Source: Cupriavidus lacunae
GTDB lineage: Bacteria > Pseudomonadota > Gammaproteobacteria > Burkholderiales > Burkholderiaceae
Direction: 5' to 3'
Length of the DNA: 32,458 nucleotides
NCBI RefSeq assembly: GCF_003353055.1
Contig: NZ_QKWJ01000082.1
Coordinates: 1 to 32,458 of the forward strand
Under the pieces are notes generated by a model. That model searched no databases. It was not told the origin of the DNA and saw only the letters and a program-made list of their open reading frames with translations. The first letter of the stretch is position 1; the number at the start of each line of letters is the position of its first letter. Shown in pieces: positions 1 through 9,536 of this stretch. The position numbers were made by a program, and so were the translations under genes.

Positions 1-33
1 CTGCCCATGAAGGGCTGTGTCAGGCGCGTCCAT
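1..33 (-). CDS. Possible 5' end of a repeat-borne gene running off the left edge
   Basis: On the minus strand an AAAGGAG (CTCC at 41-44 on +) lies 7 nt before an ATG at 33-31. The 11 codons to the window edge read MDAPDTALHGQ. The same start occurs at the opposite end of the window in the opposite orientation. The strong ribosome binding site and spacing suggest real translation, but only 11 residues are visible. The product is not recognised; a transposase or other multicopy gene is possible. Confidence 0.3.
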   Translation of the reverse strand, partial: MDAPDTALHGQ

Positions 34-116
34 TTGCGTGCTCCTTTGGAAAAACGAGAGTGTGCGAATCTTCGTTTTACTCCAGGAGTTGCCTCCGCGG
101 CCCTTCATAGTATCTA
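1..116 (-). repeat. Left arm of a 116-bp perfect inverted repeat
   Basis: This stretch is the exact reverse complement of 32339-32454, read base by base. Weaker similarity continues inward to about 131, where the minus-strand GTTGGCTTGGG recurs at 32322-32332. Within the arm a 102-bp unit (7-108) begins ATGAAGGGC and ends GCCCTTCAT, so it has 9-bp terminal inverted repeats. It also contains an internal stem AAAACGA/TCGTTTT. Read on the minus strand, the arm ends in a Shine-Dalgarno and start codon pointing out of the window. It may be the 5' end of a multicopy gene or insertion sequence, or a MITE-like repeat. I cannot name the family. Identity reaches base 1, so the true outer limit is unknown. 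Confidence 0.95.
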
Positions 117-329
117 TATACCCAAGCCAACGTGGGCCGGAAGCTTGTTCCCTGAACCCCAAACAGCTCCAATTGCTGCGCCGTTCTCGCCCCCCAACCC
201 ATCCCCCAAGTGCCTCCTACACCAATCCCTCCCGCAATGCACAAAAGTGGTGATAAAAGCAATTTGTGAGCATTCGTGCCGCCGTCTGGTAATCTCGTCT
301 GCCATATATTGTGCGATTTCCGCTTCCAT
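114..329 (-). other. Possible small gene or gene relic next to the repeat
   Basis: A 71-codon minus-strand frame opens with ATG at 329 and runs into the repeat. Its N-terminus, MEAEIAQYMADEITRRR, looks like an ordinary amphipathic protein start. Later it becomes Gly/Trp/Cys-rich and unconvincing. The first 120 bases are noticeably less GC-rich than the neighbouring genes. There is no good ribosome binding site; the nearest AGGG is about 13 nt upstream of the ATG. It could be a decayed or recently acquired small gene whose 3' part was lost near the repeat boundary. It could also be chance. No function is proposed. Confidence 0.25.
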
Positions 330-350
330 CAGGAAATTTGACCCTATAAT
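323..350 (+). promoter_or_regulatory. Candidate sigma70 promoter upstream of livJ
   Basis: A perfect TATAAT lies at 345-350, with a weak -35 CTTCCA at 323-328 (16-bp spacer). Transcription would begin near 357, giving livJ a leader of about 285 nt. The weak -35 suggests activation by a regulator, but no operator was identified. Confidence 0.5.
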
Positions 351-642
351 GCGGGCTGCTTTGCCGACGGCAGCCGGGCCACCCTTCCGGCGTGCGGTGC
401 GGCAAGCGGGGCAGGCGAATCGCTTGCGCAATAGAGAACGCATTAAACGTTGTCTTTCCGAACCTTGGTCCCCTTACCTCAGCGGGACTGACACATGCCG
501 GGCCCCGCATAAGCTGTCTCTCCCTTGCAGGCCTGTCTTCCGCGTCTCGGGCGTCTTTATCTGTAGTCCGCGGGTGTTGTTCGATTGCGCAGGTCATACC
601 GTTTCTGCCCGGTTGACCCAAACATAAATCGAGGAGCTCCTG
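351..642 (+). other. Long untranslated region before livJ
   Basis: No convincing gene lies here. The only sizeable + frame (392-616) has poor codon character and no ribosome binding site. The region contains a short GC-rich hairpin candidate near 350-390 and ends in GAGGAG at 631-636, six bases before the livJ ATG. A regulatory RNA in this leader cannot be excluded, but I saw no known riboswitch motif. Confidence 0.5.
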
Positions 643-1758
643 ATGACGCTGTCCCGTCTTACGTCCATCTCGCTGGCAGCCATGCTGGCTACCTTTGGCG
701 CCGCCGCCAACGCTGAAACCGTGAAGATCGCCATTGCCGGCCCGATGAGCGGCTCGGTTGCGCAGTATGGCGACATGGTCAAGGCCGGTGCGCTGACCGC
801 CATCGAACAGATCAATGCAGCCGGCGGCGCCGGCGGCAACAAGTTCGAAGTGGTGATGATGGACGACGCCTGCGAGCCGAAGCAGGCCGTGGCGGTTGCC
901 AACAAGATCGTCAGCCAGAACATCAAGTACGTGATCGGCCACGTCTGCTCGGGTTCGACCATCCCGGCTTCGGACATCTACGAGAACGAAGGCATCGTGA
1001 TGGTGACGCCGTCGGCCACCGCGCCGCAGCTGACCGAGACCAAGAAGCGCAAGTTCATCTTCCGCACCATCGGCCGTGACGACCAGCAGGGCCCGGCTGC
1101 CGCCCAGTACATCATCAGGAAGGTCAAGCCCAAGAAGGTCGCGGTGCTGCACGACAAGCAGTCGTACGGCCAGGGCATTGCCAGCTCGGTGAAGAAGGAC
1201 CTGGAAGCCGCCAAGATCCCGGTGGCCGTGTTCGAAGGCATCAACGCCGGCGACTCGGACTACTCCGCCGTCATCACCAAGCTCAAGTCGCAGGGCGTGG
1301 ACTTTGTCTACTTCGGCGGCTACCACCCGGAAATGGGCCTGCTGCTGCGCCAGGCGCGCGAGCAGGGCGTGAAGGCCACCTTCATGGGCCCCGAGGGCGT
1401 GGGCAACAAGGACGTGACGGCGATTGCCGGCCCGTCCTCGGAAGGCATGCTGGTGACGCTGCCGGCCGACTTCTCGGCCGACCCGGCCAACGCCGCGCTG
1501 GTGAAGGCCTTTGCCGACAAGAAGCGTGACGCCAACGGCCCGTTCCAGATGCCGTCCTATGCCGCCGTCAAGATCATCGGCGACGCCATCGCCGGTGCCA
1601 AGAGCACCGATCCGGCCAAGGTCGCGGCGTACATGCACAAGAACGCCTTCCAGACCCCGATCGGCAAGGTCGAGTACGACGACAAGGGCGACCTGAAGTC
1701 CTTCAAGTTCGTGGTCTACACCTGGCACAAGGACGCCAGCAAGACTGCCGCCAACTAA
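643..1758 (+). CDS. livJ: Branched-chain amino acid ABC transporter, periplasmic binding protein
   Basis: This 371-residue protein is a periplasmic binding protein of the Leu/Ile/Val family, which captures branched-chain amino acids and delivers them to LivHMGF. A Sec signal peptide is visible at about residues 1-24 (charged start, hydrophobic SLAAMLATFG, cleavage after AANA). The mature protein starts ETVKIAIAGPMSG, the typical family opening. The length is normal for LivJ/LivK. GAGGAG six bases before the ATG fixes the start. It is first in the liv cluster and is followed by a strong hairpin, consistent with the usual over-expression of binding protein relative to permease. The family also has members for amides and aromatic compounds, so the exact ligand is inferred from context. 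Confidence 0.93.
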   Translation: MTLSRLTSISLAAMLATFGAAANAETVKIAIAGPMSGSVAQYGDMVKAGALTAIEQINAAGGAGGNKFEVVMMDDACEPKQAVAVANKIVSQNIKYVIGHVCSGSTIPASDIYENEGIVMVTPSATAPQLTETKKRKFIFRTIGRDDQQGPAAAQYIIRKVKPKKVAVLHDKQSYGQGIASSVKKDLEAAKIPVAVFEGINAGDSDYSAVITKLKSQGVDFVYFGGYHPEMGLLLRQAREQGVKATFMGPEGVGNKDVTAIAGPSSEGMLVTLPADFSADPANAALVKAFADKKRDANGPFQMPSYAAVKIIGDAIAGAKSTDPAKVAAYMHKNAFQTPIGKVEYDDKGDLKSFKFVVYTWHKDASKTAAN

Positions 1759-1778
1759 GCCGGCGCTTTTCCACGCAC

Positions 1779-1812
1779 ACGCCCCGCCCGGACCCCGGGC
1801 GGGGCGTTCTGG
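1779..1812 (+). terminator. Hairpin between livJ and livH
   Basis: A 13-bp perfect stem (1779-1791 with 1795-1807) has a 3-nt loop and only a weak T tail. It probably protects livJ mRNA or partly terminates transcription, lowering expression of the downstream permease genes. Confidence 0.75.
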
Positions 1813-1843
1813 TATCGGGCTTCAAGTTCCTGAGGCTTCCCCA

Positions 1844-2770
1844 ATGAATGAATTCCTTCCACAGTTCACCCAGCAGCTGGTCAATGGCCTGACGCTGGGT
1901 GCGATCTATGCGCTGATCGCCATCGGCTACACAATGGTCTACGGCATCATCGGCATGATCAATTTCGCGCACGGCGAGATTTACATGATCGGTGCCTATG
2001 TCGGCCTGGTCACGCTCACTGCGATCGGCGCCCAGGCAGGCTACCCCCTGCCGCTGGTGCTGGGCGCCGCCTTGCTGGTCTCGGTGCTGGTCACCGGCGT
2101 CTACGGCTATGCGGTCGAGCGGGTGGCATACCGGCCCTTGCGGGGCGGTCCGCGGCTGGTGCCGCTGATTTCCGCCATCGGCATGTCGATTTTCCTGCAG
2201 AACTATGTCCAGATCGGGCAGGGCGCGCGCGACGTGTCGGTGCCGGTGCTGATCTCGGGCGCCATCGAGTTCCAGATGGGCAGTGACTTCACCGTGACGG
2301 TGCCGTATTCGCGCCTGCTGATCGTGGGCGTGACGCTGGTGCTGATGATCGCGCTGACGCTGTTCATCGGCCGCTCGCGCATGGGCCGCGCCTGCCGTGC
2401 CTGCGCTGAGGACATGCGCATGGCCAACCTGCTGGGCATCGACACCAACAAGGTGATTTCCTTCACCTTCGTGCTGGGTGCGATGCTGGCGGCGGTGGGC
2501 GGCGTGCTGATCGGACTGACCATCGGCAAGCTCAATCCCTTCATCGGCTTTATCGCCGGCATCAAGGCCTTTACCGCGGCGGTGCTGGGCGGCATCGGCA
2601 GCATCCCGGGCGCGATGCTCGGCGGCGTGCTGCTGGGCCTGGCGGAAACCTTTGCCTCGGGCTACATGCCGGCCGAGTACAAGGACGTGGTTGCGTTCAG
2701 CCTGCTGGTGCTGGTGCTGCTGTTCCGTCCGACCGGGCTGCTGGGCAAGCCTGATGTCGAAAAGGTCTGA
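1844..2770 (+). CDS. livH: Branched-chain amino acid ABC transporter permease LivH
   Basis: This 308-residue polytopic inner-membrane permease forms a heterodimer with LivM as the translocation channel. The N-terminal QLVNGLTLGAIYALIAIGYTMVYGIIGMINFAHGEIYMIGAY is a hallmark of LivH and is followed by several further hydrophobic helices. The EAA-like cytoplasmic loop that contacts the ATPases lies around residues 180-200 (MGRACRACAEDMRMANLLGI). The length is normal. It is followed 13 bp later by livM. Function is assigned from family recognition and operon position. Confidence 0.95.
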   Translation: MNEFLPQFTQQLVNGLTLGAIYALIAIGYTMVYGIIGMINFAHGEIYMIGAYVGLVTLTAIGAQAGYPLPLVLGAALLVSVLVTGVYGYAVERVAYRPLRGGPRLVPLISAIGMSIFLQNYVQIGQGARDVSVPVLISGAIEFQMGSDFTVTVPYSRLLIVGVTLVLMIALTLFIGRSRMGRACRACAEDMRMANLLGIDTNKVISFTFVLGAMLAAVGGVLIGLTIGKLNPFIGFIAGIKAFTAAVLGGIGSIPGAMLGGVLLGLAETFASGYMPAEYKDVVAFSLLVLVLLFRPTGLLGKPDVEKV

Positions 2771-2783
2771 GGGAGGACGAGAC

Positions 2784-4060
<1,277 letters not shown>

Positions 4061-4064
<4 letters not shown>

Positions 4065-4839
4065 CGAATATGCAACCAGCGGAACTGCTGAAAGTCTCCG
4101 GCCTGCAGATGCGCTTCGGCGGCCTGCTGGCCGTGGACGGTATTGATTTTGATGTGCGCAGCGACGAGGTCTTCGCCATCATCGGCCCCAACGGTGCGGG
4201 CAAGACCACGGTGTTCAACTGCGTGGGCGGCTTCTACAAGCCCACGGCGGGCGAGGTCACGCTGGATGGACACGCCATCGCCGGGCTGCCGAGCCATCAG
4301 GTGGCGCGCAAGGGCCTGGTGCGGACCTTCCAGAACATCCGCCTGTTCAAGTCGCTGACGGTGGTGGAAAACCTGCTGGTGGCGCAGCACCGCCAGGTGC
4401 AGGCCGGCATCCTGCGCGGCCTCTTTGCCACGCCGGCATACCGCCGCGCCGAGCGCGAAGCGCTGGAGCGCGCCGCGGTCTGGCTCGAGCGCATGAACCT
4501 GACCTCGGTGGCCAACCGCGAGGCGGGCACGCTGTCGTATGGCCACCAGCGACGGCTGGAGATCGCGCGCTGCATGATCACCAAGCCGCGCCTGCTGATG
4601 CTGGACGAACCGGCGGCCGGCCTGAACCCGCAGGAGAAGATCGAACTGCAGCAGCTGATCGACCAGCTGCGCCGCGAGTTCAACATCTCCGTGCTGCTGA
4701 TCGAGCATGACATGAGCCTGGTGATGGGCGTGTCCGACCGCATCCTGGTGATGGAGCACGGCAAGCCGATCGTGATTGGCAAGCCGGAAGCGGTGCGCAA
4801 CGACCCGCGCGTGATCAAGGCCTACCTGGGAGAGGACTG

Positions 4840-4840
<1 letters not shown>
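4061..4840 (+). CDS. livG: Branched-chain amino acid ABC transporter ATP-binding protein LivG
   Basis: This 259-residue ABC ATPase powers the Liv importer on the cytoplasmic face together with LivF. Walker A is at residues 42-50 (GPNGAGKTT), the signature is the LivG-typical LSYGHQRRLEIAR, and Walker B ends LLMLDEPAAGLNP. The family marker AGLNPQE and the switch histidine (LLIEHDM) are present. The start overlaps the livM stop (ATGA) and the gene overlaps livF by one base. An upstream open frame exists but lies inside livM and is rejected as the start. Confidence 0.95.
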
Positions 4841-5541
<701 letters not shown>

Positions 5542-5548
5542 TCCCGAC

Positions 5549-5590
5549 AGGCCGCCGCCTCGCCTGGCGGGGCGGCGGCCTTCCTTTCCC
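5549..5590 (+). terminator. Rho-independent terminator of the liv operon
   Basis: An 11-bp GC-rich stem (5549-5559 with 5571-5581) lies 8 bp after the livF stop and is followed by the T-rich TTCCTTTCCC. Confidence 0.85.
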
Positions 5591-5905
5591 CCGCCTTTTC
5601 GCCATCCGCGAAATCCCCCTTTCGCCAATCACATTACATTCCAGCCGCCGCCCGGGCCGGGCAGGGGGCTGAGGCCGCACCCCCTGTGGCATAATTGATT
5701 GCACAGTCAAGCATCGCAGTCACGCTTGAAATAACCCTCGCTTCAGGCGGCTTCCGGCGCGATCATGCGTTATCGCATTGCCATCGCGTCGGCACGCCGC
5801 CTGGCTCGCCACCGCGACCGAAGCGAATAAAACCCCTGCAAACTACTGCGCGGTTTCCGCGGGCCCCTCCTGCCAGGGACGGGTCGTTCGGGCCGCCATC
5901 GCATC
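5591..5905 (+). other. leuC upstream region
   Basis: This intergenic stretch holds a -10-like CATAAT with an overlapping palindrome (5690-5710, listed separately). It also holds a 21-codon Arg-rich frame (5765-5830) that lacks a ribosome binding site and is probably chance. No leucine-rich leader peptide of the enteric leuL kind was found. Confidence 0.5.
5690..5710 (+). promoter_or_regulatory. Candidate -10 element and overlapping palindromic operator before leuC
   Basis: CATAAT at 5690-5695 is a plausible -10 without a recognisable -35. It abuts TTGATTGCACAGTCAA (5695-5710), an imperfect palindrome TTGAnTGnnCAnTCAA in which 12 of 16 bases are symmetric. The position at the transcription start suggests repressor control of leuC. 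The regulator is unknown and the assignment is inference. Confidence 0.4.
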
Positions 5906-7315
5906 ATGGCCAAGACGCTCTACGACAAACTCTGGGATGACCACACCGTCCACGTCGAGGAAGACGGCACCACGCTGCTCTATATCGACCGCCACCTGCT
6001 GCACGAAGTGACCAGCCCGCAGGCGTTCGAGGGGCTGAAGCTGGCGGAGCGTCCGGTATGGCGCATCAGCGCCAACCTGGCCGTGTCGGACCACAACGTG
6101 CCGACCACCGACCGCAGCCAGGGCATTGCCGATCCGGTGTCGAAGCTGCAGGTCGACACGCTGGATGCGAACTGCGACAGCTTTGGCATCACCCAGTTCA
6201 AGATGAACGACCACCGCCAGGGCATCGTGCACGTGATCGGGCCGGAGCAGGGCGCCACGCTGCCGGGCATGACGGTGGTGTGCGGCGACTCGCATACCAG
6301 CACGCACGGCGCGTTCGGCGCGCTGGCGCACGGCATCGGCACCTCGGAAGTCGAGCACGTGCTGGCCACGCAGACGCTGCTGGGCAAGAAGGCCAAGAAC
6401 ATGCTGGTCAAGGTGGAAGGGAAGCTTCCGCGCGGCTGCACCGCCAAGGACATCGTGCTGGCCGTGATCGGCAAGATCGGCACCGCGGGCGGCACTGGCT
6501 ACACCATCGAGTTTGCCGGCTCGGCCATCCGCGACCTGACCATGGAAGGCCGCATGACGGTCTGCAACATGGCCATCGAGGCGGGCGCGCGCGCCGGCCT
6601 GGTGGCGGTGGACGACGTCACGCTCGAATACGTGAAGGGCCGCCCGTACGCACCGCAGGGCGTGGAGTGGGAGCAGGCCGTTGGCTACTGGCGCACGCTG
6701 CATTCCGATGCGGGTGCGCACTTTGACCAGGTGGTCGAACTGCGCGCCGAAGACGTCCGCCCGCAGGTTACCTGGGGCACGTCGCCGGAAATGGTCATCA
6801 GCATCGAAGACCGTGTGCCGGACCCCGAGAAGGAAAAGGACCCGAACAAGCGCAACGCCATGGAGCGCGCGCTGGAATACATGGGCCTGCAGCCCAACGT
6901 GCCGGTCGAGAGCATCAGTATCGACAAGGTCTTTATTGGCTCGTGCACCAACAGCCGCATCGAAGACATGCGCGCCGCCGCGTGGGTGGTGCAGAAGCTG
7001 GGCCGCAAGGTCGCTTCGAACGTGAAGCTGGCGCTGGTGGTGCCGGGTTCGGGCCTGGTCAAGGAACAGGCCGAGCGCGAAGGCCTGGACAAGATCTTCA
7101 AGGCCGCCGGCTTTGAATGGCGCGAGCCGGGCTGCTCGATGTGCCTGGCCATGAATGCCGACCGCCTCGATGCAGGCGAGCGTTGCGCCTCGACTTCGAA
7201 CCGCAACTTCGAAGGCCGCCAGGGCGCGGGCGGGCGCACGCACCTGGTGAGCCCGGCGATGGCCGCGGCCGCCGCCATCGAAGGCCATTTCGTCGATATC
7301 CGCAAGCTGGGCTGA
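5906..7315 (+). CDS. leuC: 3-isopropylmalate dehydratase large subunit
   Basis: The large subunit (469 residues) of isopropylmalate isomerase converts 2-isopropylmalate to 3-isopropylmalate with LeuD. It is an aconitase-family enzyme, and the three [4Fe-4S] cysteines are visible at C347 (GSCTNSR), C410 and C413 (PGCSMC). The N-terminal MAKTLYDKLWDDHTV is typical. Length and cysteine spacing match the bacterial family. The ribosome binding site before the ATG is weak. A tiny lipoprotein gene separates it from leuD, and the set is probably cotranscribed with leuB. Confidence 0.97.
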   Translation: MAKTLYDKLWDDHTVHVEEDGTTLLYIDRHLLHEVTSPQAFEGLKLAERPVWRISANLAVSDHNVPTTDRSQGIADPVSKLQVDTLDANCDSFGITQFKMNDHRQGIVHVIGPEQGATLPGMTVVCGDSHTSTHGAFGALAHGIGTSEVEHVLATQTLLGKKAKNMLVKVEGKLPRGCTAKDIVLAVIGKIGTAGGTGYTIEFAGSAIRDLTMEGRMTVCNMAIEAGARAGLVAVDDVTLEYVKGRPYAPQGVEWEQAVGYWRTLHSDAGAHFDQVVELRAEDVRPQVTWGTSPEMVISIEDRVPDPEKEKDPNKRNAMERALEYMGLQPNVPVESISIDKVFIGSCTNSRIEDMRAAAWVVQKLGRKVASNVKLALVVPGSGLVKEQAEREGLDKIFKAAGFEWREPGCSMCLAMNADRLDAGERCASTSNRNFEGRQGAGGRTHLVSPAMAAAAAIEGHFVDIRKLG

Positions 7316-7322
7316 GGATGCA

Positions 7323-7454
7323 ATGAAACGGACCCTGATCGCATTGCTGGCATGCCTGGGCATGCTGCAGCTGGCTGGCTGCAATACCATGGCCGGCCTG
7401 GGCAAGGACACGCAGGCCGCCGGCAACTCGCTTGAGCGCGCGGCCAAGAAGTAA
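7323..7454 (+). CDS. Entericidin-like small lipoprotein
   Basis: This 43-residue protein opens MKRTLIALLACLG, a basic start and hydrophobic core, followed by the lipobox LAGC with the lipidated cysteine at residue 20. The mature part is about 24 residues (NTMAGLGKDTQAAGNSLERAAKK), the pattern of the entericidin A/B family. It would be a small membrane lipoprotein. In Enterobacteria the family is linked to an antidote/toxin lipoprotein pair, but the role here is unknown. It sits between leuC and leuD with 7 and 10 bp gaps, so it is surely cotranscribed with leucine genes. A GAGGATGC precedes the ATG. Only one member is present, not a pair. Confidence 0.85.
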   Translation: MKRTLIALLACLGMLQLAGCNTMAGLGKDTQAAGNSLERAAKK

Positions 7455-7464
7455 GGAAAGAGAC

Positions 7465-8115
7465 ATGGACAAGTTCACCGTACACAGCGGCCTCGTGGCG
7501 CCGCTCGACCGCGAAAACGTCGACACTGACGCCATCATCCCGAAGCAGTTCCTGAAGTCGATCCAGCGCACCGGCTTTGGCCCCAACCTGTTCGACGAGT
7601 GGCGCTACAAGGACGTCGGCGAGCCCGGCATGGACAACAGCAAGCGCCCGCTGAATCCGGACTTCGTGCTGAACCAGCCGCGCTACCAGGGCGCGTCGAT
7701 CCTGCTGGCGCGCCGTAACTTCGGCTGCGGCAGCTCGCGCGAGCACGCGCCGTGGGCGCTGACGCAATACGGCTTCCGCGCCGTGATCGCGCCCAGCTTT
7801 GCCGACATCTTCTTCAACAACTGCTACAAGAACGGCTTGCTGCCGGTGGTGCTGACCGAACAGCAGGTCGATCACCTGTTCAACGAGACCAACGCCTTCA
7901 ACGGCTACAAGCTGACCATCGACCTGGACAAGCAGGTGGTGCTGACGGCGGGCGGCCAGGCGTATGAGTTCGACATCGCGCCGTTCCGCAAGTACTGCAT
8001 GCTCAACGGCTTCGACGATATCGGCCTGACCCTGCGCCATGCCGACAAGATCAAGGCCTACGAGGCCGAGCGCGTGGCGAAGATGCCGTGGCTGAACAAC
8101 CGCCTGGTCGGCTGA
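7465..8115 (+). CDS. leuD: 3-isopropylmalate dehydratase small subunit
   Basis: The small subunit (216 residues) of isopropylmalate isomerase forms the swivelling domain that completes the LeuC active site. Family landmarks are LDRENVDTDAIIPKQFLK near the N-terminus, and the substrate loop NFGCGSSREHAPWAL. The length is normal for proteobacterial LeuD. AAGGAAAGAG precedes the ATG at 7465; an upstream in-frame start lies inside the lipoprotein gene and is less likely. Confidence 0.97.
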   Translation: MDKFTVHSGLVAPLDRENVDTDAIIPKQFLKSIQRTGFGPNLFDEWRYKDVGEPGMDNSKRPLNPDFVLNQPRYQGASILLARRNFGCGSSREHAPWALTQYGFRAVIAPSFADIFFNNCYKNGLLPVVLTEQQVDHLFNETNAFNGYKLTIDLDKQVVLTAGGQAYEFDIAPFRKYCMLNGFDDIGLTLRHADKIKAYEAERVAKMPWLNNRLVG

Positions 8116-8149
8116 ACGCCGCACGGACATAACAAGGAAGACACACAGC

Positions 8150-9217
8150 ATGAAGATCGCAGTCCTGCCGGGTGACGGCATTGGTCCCGAAATCGTCGCG
8201 GAGGCCGTCAAGGTCCTGAACGCGCTCGACGAAAAGTTCGAAATGGAAACCGCGCCGGTCGGCGGCGCCGGCTACGAGGCCGAAGGCCACCCGCTGCCGG
8301 AAAATACCCTGAAGCTGGCCAAGGAGGCTGACGCCATCCTGTTCGGCGCCGTCGGCGACTGGAAGTACGACAGCCTGGATCGTCCGCTGCGTCCGGAGCA
8401 AGCCATCCTGGGCCTGCGCAAGCACCTGCAGCTGTTCGCCAACTTCCGTCCGGCGATCTGCTATCCGGAACTGACCGGTGCCTCCAGCCTGAAGCCCGAG
8501 CTGGTGGCCGGCCTGGACATCCTGATCGTGCGCGAACTGAACGGGGACATCTACTTCGGCCAGCCGCGCGGCGTGCGCGAGGCGCCGGACGGCCTGTTCA
8601 AGGGCGCCCGTGAAGGCTTCGACACCATGCGCTACAGCGAGCCGGAAATCCGCCGCATCGCCCACGTGGCGTTCCAGGCTGCCGCCAAGCGCGGCAAGAA
8701 GCTGTGCAGCGTCGACAAGGCCAACGTGCTCGAGACCTTCCAGTTCTGGAAGGACATCGTGATCGAGGTGCACAAGGAGTACCCGGAGGTCGAGCTGTCG
8801 CACATGTACGTGGACAACGCGGCCATGCAGCTGGTCAAGGCGCCCAAGAGCTTCGACGTGATCGTCACCGGCAATATGTTCGGCGACATCCTGTCGGACG
8901 AGGCCGCCATGCTGACCGGCTCGATCGGCATGCTGCCGTCGGCTTCGCTGGACGCCAACAACAAGGGCCTGTACGAGCCGTCGCATGGTTCGGCGCCGGA
9001 CATCGCGGGCAAGGGCGTGGCCAATCCGCTGGCCACCATCCTGTCGGCGGCGATGATGCTGCGCTACTCGCTGAACCGTGCCGAGCAGGCCGACCGCATC
9101 GAGAACGCGGTCAAGAAGGTGCTGGCCCAGGGCTATCGCACCGGCGACATCCTGACGCCGGGCTGCAAACAGGTGGGCACCCGCGAGATGGGTGACGCGG
9201 TGCTGGCGGCACTGTAA
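8150..9217 (+). CDS. leuB: 3-isopropylmalate dehydrogenase
   Basis: This 355-residue NAD-dependent beta-decarboxylating dehydrogenase oxidises 3-isopropylmalate to 2-oxoisocaproate. It opens MKIAVLPGDGIGPEI, the family signature, and carries the metal/substrate region NMFGDILSDEAAMLTGSIGMLPSASL. The adenine-binding part is LYEPSHGSAPDIAGKG. ACAAGGAAG lies about 9 bases upstream of the ATG. The gene follows leuD after 34 bp and is followed by a terminator, so it ends the leuC-D-B transcript. The leuA step is not encoded in this window. Confidence 0.97.
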   Translation: MKIAVLPGDGIGPEIVAEAVKVLNALDEKFEMETAPVGGAGYEAEGHPLPENTLKLAKEADAILFGAVGDWKYDSLDRPLRPEQAILGLRKHLQLFANFRPAICYPELTGASSLKPELVAGLDILIVRELNGDIYFGQPRGVREAPDGLFKGAREGFDTMRYSEPEIRRIAHVAFQAAAKRGKKLCSVDKANVLETFQFWKDIVIEVHKEYPEVELSHMYVDNAAMQLVKAPKSFDVIVTGNMFGDILSDEAAMLTGSIGMLPSASLDANNKGLYEPSHGSAPDIAGKGVANPLATILSAAMMLRYSLNRAEQADRIENAVKKVLAQGYRTGDILTPGCKQVGTREMGDAVLAAL

Positions 9218-9228
9218 GTCACATGTCA

Positions 9229-9263
9229 AAGGGCACCGCAGACGCGGTGCCCTTGTTTCATTT
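9229..9263 (+). terminator. Rho-independent terminator after leuB
   Basis: An 11-bp perfect stem (9229-9239 with 9244-9254) has an AGAC loop and is followed by GTTTCATTT. Confidence 0.85.
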
Positions 9264-9315
9264 GTCCCTTATTTCCACGCTGCGGCAGCGCCGCAAAATC
9301 GTGTAGACTTTCCGG

Positions 9316-9447
9316 ATGGCCCGATTTTCCCAGTCCACCCTGACTGCTGCTGTTGCCCTGACCGCTACCCGCGGCCCGGTCGGCACGATTTCGCTCGGCC
9401 AATCTGCAACGACGATTAAAACCATTATTAAAACCGCGATCGCCTAG
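9316..9447 (+). CDS. Candidate Thr/Ile/Lys-rich leader peptide upstream of asd
   Basis: A 43-codon frame starts at ATG 9316; an in-frame TAG at 9304 excludes a longer form. Nine of 43 residues are Thr. The C-terminal dozen, TTIKTIIKTAIA, contains only Thr, Ile, Lys and Ala, and the first three are end products of the pathway fed by Asd. This recalls thrL-type attenuator peptides, though it is not homologous in sequence. No Shine-Dalgarno is evident; a TAGACT -10-like element at 9304-9309 could even give a leaderless start. Alternative pairings lie downstream (9465-9513). It is a candidate only and may be a chance frame. Confidence 0.4.
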   Translation: MARFSQSTLTAAVALTATRGPVGTISLGQSATTIKTIIKTAIA

Positions 9448-9464
9448 ATCCGTTCGTCGTGCCT

Positions 9465-9513
9465 GCCCGTCTTCCCCGCGCAGCCACGCCGGGCGAGGAA
9501 AATGGCGGGGAAG
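9465..9513 (+). promoter_or_regulatory. Mutually exclusive RNA stems between the leader peptide and asd
   Basis: CTTCCCCGC (9471-9479) can pair with GCGGGGAAG (9505-9513), a 9-bp stem. GCCCG (9465-9469) can instead pair with CGGGC (9490-9494), which interleaves with the first stem. No T-run follows, so classical intrinsic termination is not supported. Any role in asd control would be through structure near the start, with the GAGG ribosome site just downstream. Confidence 0.35.
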
Positions 9514-9536
9514 TTCAAATCAAATCGAGGTAAGTC

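Noticed and set aside
392..616. 74-codon + frame before livJ
   Set aside because: No ribosome site, mixed codon use, and no recognisable protein character; more likely leader sequence.
2652..2783. Longer LivM start inside livH
   Set aside because: The extension is a Cys/Trp-rich out-of-frame reading of livH, and the ATG at 2784 has a strong Shine-Dalgarno.
5765..5830. 21-codon Arg-rich frame upstream of leuC as a leader peptide
   Set aside because: It has no ribosome binding site and no leucine codon enrichment, and Arg-rich short frames are common by chance in high-GC DNA.
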